DNA from: Harmonia axyridis
Taxonomy: Eukaryota > Arthropoda > Insecta > Coleoptera > Coccinellidae
NCBI RefSeq assembly: GCF_914767665.1
Contig: NC_059502.1
Location: 11,718,001 to 11,782,000, forward strand
Length of the DNA stretch: 64,000 nt
Reading direction: 5' to 3'
The translations under genes and the position numbers were made by a program. Under the pieces are notes generated by a model, which saw only the letters and a program-made list of their open reading frames with translations, ran no database searches and was not told the DNA's origin. Positions 54,036-64,000 of the stretch are shown here, piece by piece; position 1 is the stretch's first letter, and each line of letters opens with the position of its first letter.

Positions 54036-57000
54036 ATGAAGAAGCAATTTTTTCGTGTAAAACAGCTGGCTGATCAAACATTCCTTAAGTGGGTATTTTT
54101 TTCTCTCTTTAATCATATATTTGATCTATTCAGATAGATTGAATTTTATCTAATCTCTGGCAATACGAATGACTGAATTGCATTAAATTTTATTGAATGC
54201 ATTGATTATTCACTGAAGTTTATGAAATTTCACTGAGCTTTTGCAAAATAAACAGATTAATAACAATTACCATTAAAGCAATTTGATTTTATTATTTAAG
54301 TGACATTTTATTGGATGAATACCTTATTTGAATCAATTAGATGTATTTTAGTATTGCGAAGCATGGCATAAGCAATTATATATTTGTCTGAAATGTATGC
54401 CTTTTTTACAAAGGCAATATTGAAATAGAAAATAATAATAATATATGTAACATAGTTATAAAGCACATACATCATTTTATTTTATTCAAAATCTTTCATG
54501 ATGATATCTCTGACCATGTTCTATTGTATTTTTATCAGAAGTTTAATTGGAATTCTTTTGTTGGGGAATCTTACTTATAGGCCTATTCATTTTTTTCTAA
54601 TCTGAGCTGCTCCATTTGAAACCACTTCTATTGTGTAGAATGAGTATGATAATATTTCTTCAAGCATGAGTTTTTTTATTTAATGATACATATATCTTGC
54701 TTTTCACTTAGGATATGGGTGTACAATTGTGCAAAATTTCAATAATTGAATGAATCTTTTGAATGTGAATTTACATCAGTAAAATTTTAAAGCACTTTCT
54801 ACATCACACAGTAGATACTGAATGAAATCTAATTTTTAATAAAGTAATGGTAATCTTTTTTTTATATTTCAGAGCCGAGAAATCAAAAACTCTCAGTGAT
54901 GAAGAACTTCAAATTGCTGATCACAAAGTTGAGTATTTACGAAGTGCATTGATGGCAATAAATAAAAAGTTACCTCCCAGTGGACCGAATATAGATGTTG
55001 ACAAAAGAGCAGTAAGGAAATATTTGAAATTTTTAAGTAATTGATTTTATATTGTTATTTATATTTCAGAAAAAGTGCTTGGAATACCAACTTGGTACTA
55101 TCTTTCTCGAACAAAGCTATAAAAAAAAAGAAAATGAGATATTTGATGGATATGCAGAATGCAAGTTATTTCAAGATATAATAAGAGAAGCAGGAAATAT
55201 AGAACAACAATTAGCCAAGGAATATGCAGAACATGAAATTAAAGTTGAAGATTTGATCAGCATACCGATTCAAAAATTGATCGATACAGAATTTCCAAGC
55301 ATTTCAAAGTATAAAAGGAGCTTATCCAAGTATTCATTAGATAAAGATTCGACAAATAGTAGATACCAAGTTAGTCAGTATTCATATATCTCTTTTTATT
55401 ATGCTTTCATCATAATCCTTGTTCTATGAGCTCAAAAGATTAGAACACATTATGTATTAAAGGTTTATGTTGAATCTGTTTCTTCCTAGTTCATACCATT
55501 ACCTTTTCATATTCTGTTTAATTGGGATTTCTGGAATTTTCTAGTCATATTTTTGATTCTGCTTCCTAGCTAGCTTTGAAACTTAGGATGAAACCCCATG
55601 AATCATCATGAATAACTCATTTTGTAATTAAATGCGCCCTGTCTACTAGAATTGAAAGGAATATTATTCAAATCTAAACACAATTTCCAGCATTGTTATT
55701 CAAGTTATGATGAAGGTATAATGAAAATTAGCCTATGATACTTCTGTATAAGTTGAAAGTTGAAGTACTCAAACTCTTTTCTGAGGAATTTTTCAATTAG
55801 GGTTTAATGCATGTATCATTAACATTTTTATCATCAGAAACTGCAGTCTAATAATTGAATTTAAAAATAAATACGAATTGGTTAGGATGCTATCCCCGCC
55901 CTACTATTGGCTACAACTGGTACCTGTTCCTCCTTTACCCCCTTGATTCAACAAAGTAAATAATGGTTATTAATAGGTGTCAAGTCTTGATTCGGCAATT
56001 ACAGACAATATTTTTAGAATTTTCACTTTTCTCTCAAGTAACCTGCAGGTTCTGACAATGACAACTTTGTTGTGTAATGTGCCTAAAATGTTATTAAAAA
56101 ATTCCGTGGATAAGGGTGTGGTGTTGGAATTATTTCGTAAGCGTATAAATGCCTTAATTAACTTTCATCTCTACTCATTCGTAAATTCACTGATCACTTG
56201 TTTCAATATACTATTTTGTGTTATATACAACAATATGGCTCCAATCAGACATTATGAGTATTTGTTGTGTTTTAGGCTACTAAAAAAGAAGCATTGAGAG
56301 ATGAATTGGAGGAAGCAGATGTGAAAGTAGAACAATGTCGAGATGTCCTTGCTGTTGAAATGTTCAACCTTTTAGCTAAAGAGAACGAATTTGCATCATA
56401 CATATTACAGCTTCTCAAGCTTCAGAGAGGATATCATGAGAGTGCCTTAAATAATTTGCAGAGTATTATACCTATGTTGGAGAAAAAAATAGGTGAGGTT
56501 TACAGGCAATTTATTCAAACTTGTTTGTTGAAATTTTGAAGGTTTTTCACATGAACTATATCGGTCTGACAAAATTGAAGGGGATAATTTTTTTATTATA
56601 TCCCTCTATTTCAATGGTTTCATAACCTGAGATTCAACAGACAGTATGACTACTCTTCATGTACAGGGTGGGCAAATAAGCAAGGTAAGCGGCTATATCT
56701 CAGGATCCACTCATTGTAGAGACTTGCGGTAAAAATTTTTACCATTAAAGTGTACAAGTGCAACTTCAGTTTGGCTCAACATTTTTGAGCAAATTAGATG
56801 TCTTCTGAGAAATAATATCTTGTTAATTGAGGACAAAATATACTCATAATAAATTTGTTTTTGCTGCTTTCGATAGGGGGCGCTAATTCATAAGTTCATT
56901 GTTTTATTCATTTTACTTCGTAATTTCAAATGTAATGATAGGATTTTCTTAACAGAAACAGAAGTTCCATCAAATTTGCATGAAAATCGCAAAGCGATAG

Positions 57001-60000
57001 TTTCAGGCGTTCTGAAGTTATGGCCGAAAGAATATATTCTTCAACTGATGCACTGCAAAAAACCAAATTGTGTCTTTAGGTACTGACAAAAACAGAAATC
57101 CCATCAAATTTGTATGAAAAAACTAGAAGGTCGCAAAGCGCTAGCTTCAGGCGTTCTGGAGTTATGGCCGAAAGAAGACACAATTCAGTTTTTCAGTGCA
57201 TCAGTTGAAGAATATCTTTTTTAGGCCATAACTCCAGAACGCCTGAAGCTATCACTTTGCGACCTTTTGGGTTTTTCATACAAATTTGATGGGATTTCTG
57301 TTTTTGTCAGTAACTAAAGACACAATTTGGTTTTTTGCAGTGCATCAGTTGAAGAATATATTCTTTCGGCCATAACTTCAGAACGCCTGAAACTATCGCT
57401 TTGCGACCTGCAGGTTTTTTCATGCCAATTTGATGGCATTTCTGTTTCTGTTAAAAAAATCCTATCATTACATTCGAAATTTCGAAGTAAAATGAACAAA
57501 ACAATGAACTTATGACTTAGCACCTCCTATCGGAAGCAGCAAAAACAAATTTATCATGAGTATATTTTGTCCTCAATAAACAAGACATTATCTTTCAGAC
57601 GAGATCTAATTCGCTCAAAAATGTTGAGCCAAACTGAAGTTACAGGCACTTCAATTAGTCAGATTACTCCTTTTCACTTACCCTTATTTGATGTGGTAAA
57701 ATCGAAAGTGACAATTCAAAAAGATAGAGAATTTTACAAGGATTACAGTGATGATATTTTTTCTTCAACTTCATATGAAACATTTTCGAGTAAAATTCAT
57801 TTTTCTACTCGACGATAGCTATTACGCCCCTAGCGGTAGAGGTATGAACTTCAAAACAATTTCCAGTGTGTTTTTTTGTACACTTTAGTGATAAAAAATT
57901 TTACCGCAAGTCTCTACGATGAGTGGATCCTGAGATATAGCCGCTTACCTCGCTTATTTGCCCACCCTGTACATTCTTCAAGAAATTTATGCACTACTGG
58001 AATAATTTTAAATTTAAATTTTTCTGAAATCTATAAAAATATAAAAGTTGAACAAAAATACTTGCTTCTGTTATACCAATTTTATTTATGAAATGAACAG
58101 AATCTAAGAACAAAAAATTCAACATTTCAAGAAAAAGGAATCCAACATATTTAATTCATATTAAGTCGAATCACATCTTTCTACCCTTTTTTGGATGACC
58201 TATTCCCAACAAGAGTTTATCCTCAAAATTAGGGCATGAATTTCTTAGAGCCCTATATTTGAGATGTATTTGATTCGAATATCGACCATTATTGATATTA
58301 AAATTTTACCATTCAAGGTCACAGTTGTGTTAAGAGAGTTTTTGGAATACCACTCAAAGAGCATTTAGCTGTAACTGGAAAATATGTTGCTTACCCCCTG
58401 GAGATCTGTATCGCAGCATTGACAGAAATCGGCATGTTTGAAGAAGGGCTCTTCAGACTGACAGGTAGCATGACGAAGGTGAAGAGATTCAAGGCTTCAA
58501 TAGACTCCGGATGTTTTTGCGGAATAATTCCAGAATATCGTGATGTCCATGTGATTGCTAGTGTTTTAAAATTATACCTTAGGGAATTACCAGAACCACT
58601 TCTAACTTATAGTCTATACAATGAGTGGATGCAAGTTCTTAATCAGCCGGAAAACCAAAGGGTAGACTACGTTAAGAAAATTCTCAATAAGTTACCTAAA
58701 GAGAACATGGCAAACTTAACTTATTTAATTCAGTTCCTCGGAAAACTCTCCCATAACACTGTCAATAGAATGAGCTCTTCAAACATTGCTATTGTAATGT
58801 CACCGAATTTGTTGTGGTGTCAGAATGACGAAGCGAATCTAATTATGGGAAATTGTGCAACTACGAATGTCCTTGTAGAGTTATTCATCAAAGAAGTGGA
58901 CGTACTGTTCACCGACAATGTGTCCCAGTATGTCACGCCCATGAATTTATTCATCGAAGACGAGAAGTCTATGAAAACAGACGGTGAACATCACAGTGAT
59001 TTGAATACAAGCTCGGAAAATATTTTGATAACAGATAGTCCACGGCCCAACACTAGGAAGAAGAAAGCTGCGCCTGTACCTCCGAATCCTTCTTTCAGAA
59101 CCGATAACGATCTTCCGATAGACCGTGCATCCTTATCATCTTCTTATCCCTCAGGGAGTGCGACGTTATCTAGGAAACCAAAGGAGAATAAACCGAAAAT
59201 TACTATTGGTACCAATACTGACGGTAATTCGAATCTATCTCGCAGGGCTAGTTTTCATCAAGACGATAAAAAATCTTTGAAGAACTGTCCGGAAAGTAGA
59301 GAGCCTTTACTAGTCAATAATGTAGAACATAAAATCGTCCCTATACCAAATGCTAATATCCACGTTTCGAAAGCTGAAAGTGTTCAGGCCCCCGTACCAC
59401 AAGTTGCGAATGAAGAAAAGAAATTCAAGACGACCATCACACATACAGTGAACAACCCCAGTGACAATAAACCAGTAGCAGCTCCTAGAAGTTTCGTAGA
59501 AACCAGTGAGAAGAACCATTCTGTAAATCGAACTCCCTCCGTGCGTAGTTCTGTAAGAAACGACTCCATTTCTGAAGAAGTTCAACTCCGACGTCCTGAA
59601 GTTGTTAAACCCGAAATTCCTGCTCGTCCGGCTTCGTTGCAGCAAAAACGATCATCTTTCGAACTCCTAATTGATCCTAGCGTTCAAAAAACCCAGTGTT
59701 CTGTCTACTCGGTCGCCAATAAACAACATCCGAGTTTTGTGAATATTCAGAATAGGGGCGAAAAGTATCAATTGGGTCACGATAGTCAAATAGCGGAAAA
59801 GGAGAAATTTTTGGGGCACCAACCTTCTGATAAGGAGACTCGGACCCCATTGCCTAGAACGAAGTTGTCAGAGTTCACCCCAGACAAACCACCAAGTGGT
59901 GCTTCTGACAGAAACTCTATAACAAGTATATCTGAGAAATTCTTGAATTACGAAAGGCAGTTAAAAAATCCCGAAAAACCTTCGATATCAGAGAAACCTC

Positions 60001-60488
60001 ATTTTGTAACGGAGAAAATTCAAGTTATTTCCGAAAAGATTAATACAAACAATGAAAAAGACGATTTTGAGTCCGAGGTAGACAACTCACAAAAGGCAGC
60101 TGAAGATAGAAGAAAAGTTCAGTCATTGGTAGCGGATAGGAGTTCGAAGTTTACAGAAAGGCTGAATAATTTACCGGAGAAGCCAGGTCTTCCTCCCAAA
60201 AGCCTCTCCAAGTCTTTAGTTGATCGATCGAATAGTGGTAGATCTAATCTCAAATTGAAATCAGTCAAATCGAATGAGAAACTGAACGAGATATCGAATG
60301 GGAGCGATCAAAGGAAATCTAGTCACAGTAGGACGCGGTCTGATGGTAATCTTATCGATTTGAAAGGGGATTCTCCGCTCTCCCCTCTAACCCCCATATC
60401 CCCCCGTGGTTTGAGTAAGCCTACTCAGCCTCCGCCACCCCCTCCAATTCAAGCGAAAAAAGCAGATAGTGATAGTACTAATTTGTAA
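54036..60488 (+). CDS. RhoGAP92B: RICH-type BAR-domain RhoGAP (Drosophila RhoGAP92B / ARHGAP17-44 family)
   Basis: A cytosolic adaptor that senses curved membrane through an N-terminal BAR domain and switches off Cdc42/Rac through a RhoGAP domain; in flies it acts at synapses. Exons: 54036-54088, 54873-55011, 55070-55369, 56276-56492 and 58318-60488, with phases agreeing and 959 residues in total. The start MKKQFFRVKQLADQTFLKAE matches the family N-terminus. BAR is residues 1-236. RhoGAP spans about 245-430, with the arginine finger in EEGLFR (Arg near 283), YLRELPEPLLTYSLYNEW and SSNIAIVMSPNLLW. The C-terminal 500 residues are disordered, with basic/proline clusters (APVPPNPSF, PPPPPPIQAKK) that could bind SH3 domains. 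The last residues STNL form a class I PDZ ligand, comparable to the ESTAL end of human RICH1. Intron 4 contains foldback element 3. Confidence 0.92.
56664..57969. mobile_element. Foldback element 3 with TA duplication and an extra insert
   Basis: A 1306-bp palindrome starting CAGGGTGGGCAAATAAGC and ending in its complement, flanked by TA (56662-56663 and 57970-57971). It also has an internal inverted repeat centred near 57205 (GCGTTCTGGAGTTATGGCC motif and complement, repeated twice per arm). The right arm carries about 230 bp (57647-57875) with no partner in the left arm. It is in intron 4 of the RhoGAP gene. Confidence 0.85.
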
Positions 60489-63400
60489 ATTTGTATGTAT
60501 TTTATAGAATATTTTTGTCTAGTGATAATCCGTGATTTAATATTGATGCTGAATGGCTTTTCAAACAGATAATTGCAAGGATTCCAGAAAATTCCTCAAG
60601 TAACAACAATTTTTCAATATTATAGCTGAGAACTGAAATGTAAAACTAGTACCGATCAAAATTTGACAGGAACGATTCAGCTAATGACATCTTAAGTTTG
60701 ATTTTGGCTTGTATTTAGATCCCTTTATGTCTTTTTAGGCTCATTATGACTTCAAACCTTCAAAAAAAATTAAAAAGAGTGAAAAAATTTTTTTTGAGAA
60801 CAATTTCTAATTTTATATTCTACCCTCATCAAGCTGATTCCAAGAGCCTTTTCGAATTTATTCATTTGATGGTTGGAGTATAACTGTTGTTAATTATTGA
60901 TCAACAAAGCATCCATCTTACAATTTTTAATCTGAATCTTCTCCGAGTCAAAATTTGGTTGGCTCACCTGTATATTAGATAAAAACTCCATTGTGCCATA
61001 AAAATAGTATCATAAACTGTAACGAAGATTTTCAAAACATCATCTCCTGAATATCTATTATCATGTGTAAATATTATTATCAGACAAAATACTTCATATG
61101 GAATTCATTTCAAATTCCTAATTTTTTACAAGAATGCATTTCATTGACCAAAATCGATGTACTATCATATCTTCATTAATCTCTCAGTTCAAATGTGAAT
61201 TTGCGAATGTTGAAAATACTATTTTCCGGTATTATCCTCTTCCTTTTGATAGTGGATGTGAATTATAATTCAAGTTGTACGAAGTTTGTATCAACCTCAA
61301 ATCATGAGGTTGATTATCAAACTGTAAGTTGCTGAAATCATCAAATATTCCCCCAGCTTTTTCATTTCAGAATTGTATGTTTGTGAGTTTCTTGAGAATT
61401 TTTGTGATTCTTGTTTCATGAGAATTAAATTTGTGACAATTATCTGTGAGAGCAATATGCACAAAGTTGCTGCTGTGAATTCTAATTGCAAAGTTCTGAG
61501 GTAAAAATCTAATTTTACTATTTCAGAAGAGGCTTTGTATATTTCGTACTATCAAAAAAGTCGACTGATAAGAAATCAAAAGAAAAAAATTAAAAAAATT
61601 GTTTCTTTGAAGTAGACAATTGTTGAAAAAATATGTTTCGAATGTTTTTATTACTAAAGTTTATTTAAACCAGATATTTTTAAAACTAATTCACTTTAAG
61701 TTTGAAAGGATATATATTTTTATTTCATTGCTTTCATCTATTCATCCAAAGATTGTATTCTTCGACTTTATTGTGAAACTATTAATTTTGTATGTGATAT
61801 GTTCGTTGCTCATATGTATTTTTGAAGACAGTCATGACACATTTAAATAAAAGCATTTTTATGAAAATTAATATTAAGGGCATTGATTTTTATATATTCA
61901 TCATCTATTTTTTTACATATCTTGATAGAGAGATATAATCTTTGGAAATATATCTGTGCTTCAATATCATTTTTACGTATAAAGAACCTCAAGGTATTTT
62001 AAAATGAAAAGTTGTCTTTTTCTGTTCCTCTTTAACAAATGCTTTTTACATAATAAATTTTATTCTTTCCATATATACTTTCATTACTCCAGTTGTAATT
62101 CAACATATCTTGATGCAGAGATTTGTTGTTTCACATTGACGTGGAACTTGATCCTTATAATTTTTATATCTATATGTTTGTAGCATCAAGTAACACACTT
62201 AGAAATCAGTTACCAATTAAGCCACAGTGTGGTGAAACAATATTTTATTTCATTAATCTACCACAATCTTGTGGAAATTAAGGCTATATAAACGAATTTC
62301 TGTTGGGCCCGAATAAAATAATATATATTGATAGTATAATTAAAATGAATTTAAATAGTACAAGATTTGATTTTCATCTTGCACCTGATCCGATCGATTC
62401 ATTTGAAAATTGTAGCAATTCATTTGAATTTCTTTTTTCCTCGTCTCGAAAATTTATAGTGACTGTAGTCACTATATTAAAAATTGAGGATGTGGCGGCA
62501 TCTAGGAAACAAATATAATAAAAATTGGTACTTCAGTTTTCCGTCCAGAGGTGGAAGGACGTACAAGATACAGAGTTCTTTTTGTTTTTGCATCGTCGAG
62601 TTCATAGTTCAGTAAGATGGCGCAGAGTTGGCTTTTTGAATCATATTGTCAATTTATCTGAAAAAAATTGAAATCGACATGCTTTTAGAATGCTGCCGCG
62701 AAAAACTAAGTTCAAATATTAATTTAGAGCTCAATACATAATCCTGATCTCTAGATCATTCTAAGTTTAAGAGTCCTGAAATATTTAGTCTCAAAATTTG
62801 TTCTGCTTATACAGATATGTAGTTTAAGTTTATATTAAAAATCGACTGCAGGAATTTTTAGTGCTCTTCTAAATCGTGGATTGCCAATTTGGTATCAATC
62901 TTAAGCTGAAAATTTCTTCCATCTTTCAAAAGGACAATATAAGAATTATTCTAGAGTTCAAATAACTTATAGTCAATTACCCACAAATATTTTTTACTTT
63001 TCTTATCTTAGCTTAGCTTTCCATTGAAAAAGCAGCGCCCACTCACTAATTAATTATGATTCAATATTTTTGATGATATGGATTCAATATTTTTGATAAT
63101 TCATTATTAAAAGTCACTTCAAACCACTCTCAGGCAGGGACGGCTCGTCAGGGTCGGCAGGGTCGGCCGGGCCGACCCAAAAATTATCGGGAAATAGAAA
63201 ACAATTCTAGATATTCAATTCATTCAAACTCAATCGAAGTTATCGATTTCGATATCCAAATTCCCTCGGTAATTAATATTTCCACTCAGAACAGGAAAAT
63301 ATAACTTATACCGGCCAATATTTTCTTTCGGACCCACCTAATATTCGATTTCCAAAGCATCCAGCGTTGTTATTCCCTTTCATAAATTGTAACAAACCAC

Positions 63401-63769
63401 AATCGTAAATGGTTACTTTTTGTAACATCACCCAAAACAGGTTATTCCAGAATTGTACGTAACACCGTAACATTAGGTCTGAAATGTAACACAAATGTTA
63501 CAATTATACAATTGCAACTCCTGGAATGTCACTGAAAGCATCTCATCACGTTAGGTCGGCCAAGAGCCGATGGCGGAACCAGCGCTACCGAGAGCGCTAC
63601 GTAAAGGAAAAGATACTACGACATACGCCCAGAATACGATCACTCAGTAGAACGGCACAACAACTCGATGTTAGGTCGCTTCCCAATACACAGGATCGGC
63701 CGGCCGGTTATCCTATTGCAGAGCGTCAAGCAGCAACTTTTCACAGTTTATTTCAAATATTTGATAATT
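60489..63769. other. 3' UTR of RhoGAP gene and intergenic DNA
   Basis: Follows the RhoGAP stop codon. AATAAA at 61846-61851 is a plausible distal polyadenylation signal, which would give a 3' UTR of about 1.36 kb. Beyond about 62100 nothing coding is recognised. 63130-63180 is a GC-rich patch (CAGGGACGGCTCGTC, then a perfect GGGTCGGC-CGG-GCCGACCC hairpin at 63160-63178), and 63540-63720 is another GC-rich patch. Both stand out from the AT-rich surroundings and may be element remnants. Confidence 0.45.
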
Positions 63770-63995
63770 AAATGAATGGTTAATTATGAGACATTATGTC
63801 TTAATCAGAAAAGAACTTATTTATGCCGTTCGATAGTAGCTATTGATTTTCAGATCATGAAAATATAATTAATATATTCAAATGAATGGTTAATTATGGG
63901 ATATTACGTCTTAATCAGAAAAGAACTTATTTATGTCGTTCGATAGTAGTTAGGTATTGATTTTCTGATCATGAAAATATAATAAATATATTCCT
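63770..63995. repeat. Tandem repeat, two units of 110-114 bp at right edge
   Basis: Unit 1 (63770-63879) and unit 2 (63880-63993) both run from AAATGAATGGTTAATTATG through CTTAATCAGAAAAGAACTTA and CGTTCGATAGTAG to GATCATGAAAATATAAT. They differ by a few substitutions and a 4-bp insertion. The array probably continues beyond the window and may be a satellite or the edge of a larger repeat. Confidence 0.8.
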
Positions 63996-64000
63996 AACTT

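Noticed and set aside
1..64000. CRISPR arrays, bacterial operons, ribosomal RNA genes, prokaryotic mobile elements
   Set aside because: Nothing of this kind is present; all gene structures are eukaryotic with spliceosomal introns.

Overview
The window is animal nuclear DNA and looks like an AT-rich insect genome, possibly a beetle. Genes are split by short introns with GT/AG borders, the gene set is metazoan (proteasome lid subunit, BAR-RhoGAP, radial-spoke protein, UNC93-like transporters), and the mobile elements are of insect type (copia with a half-tRNA primer site, mariner-like DDE elements, hAT MITEs, long foldback elements). The species assignment is inference. Exon borders were read by hand and checked only by reading-frame phase and homology.

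Layout, left to right. (1) 952-6460, minus: the first three exons of UNC93-like gene A, whose remaining exons should lie beyond the left edge; its second intron holds a 1.5 kb foldback element. (2) 7.2-9.4 kb: intergenic, with a MITE that has 7-bp target duplications. (3) 9464-24112, minus: an 11-exon gene for a giant (about 3064-residue) TTF1-like Myb-domain protein. Its first exon is 7.5 kb of lysine/serine/asparagine-rich repeats with four PIP-box-like motifs, followed by an array of tandemly duplicated phase 1-1 mini-exons. (4) 24810-26234, plus: a NEK-like pseudokinase, head to head with TTF1. (5) 26886-27929, minus: the proteasome subunit Rpn12/PSMD8. (6) 28.9-30.8 kb: a non-autonomous hAT element with a mariner-like element nested inside it. 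(7) 31552-36825, minus: an RSPH14-like armadillo-repeat protein whose introns are full of element fragments.

(8) 37441-47447, minus: UNC93-like gene B. It looks disabled. A 4.6 kb copia element with apparently identical LTRs sits inside its second exon, and its start region carries ATA for ATG plus an in-frame TGA. It also has a duplicated exon pair (5-6) whose phases would force alternative use. (9) 47982-53109, minus: UNC93-like gene C, complete in 8 exons, with a long charged/proline-rich tail. (10) 54036-60488, plus: a RICH-type BAR-RhoGAP protein (Drosophila RhoGAP92B / human ARHGAP17-44), with a third large foldback element in its last intron. (11) 60.5-64 kb: the 3' UTR, then intergenic DNA ending in a 110-114 bp tandem repeat that runs to the right edge.

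The protein genes act in unrelated processes: rDNA/termination factor, proteasome, ciliary axoneme, Rho signalling and transporter-like membrane proteins. They do not form a pathway. The three UNC93 genes share exon lengths and phases and so descend from one ancestor by duplication. The most unusual features are the expanded TTF1, the exon-level duplications in TTF1 and UNC93-B, the copia insertion in a coding exon, and three unrelated-looking foldback elements that share CAGGGTGG termini and TA target duplications.
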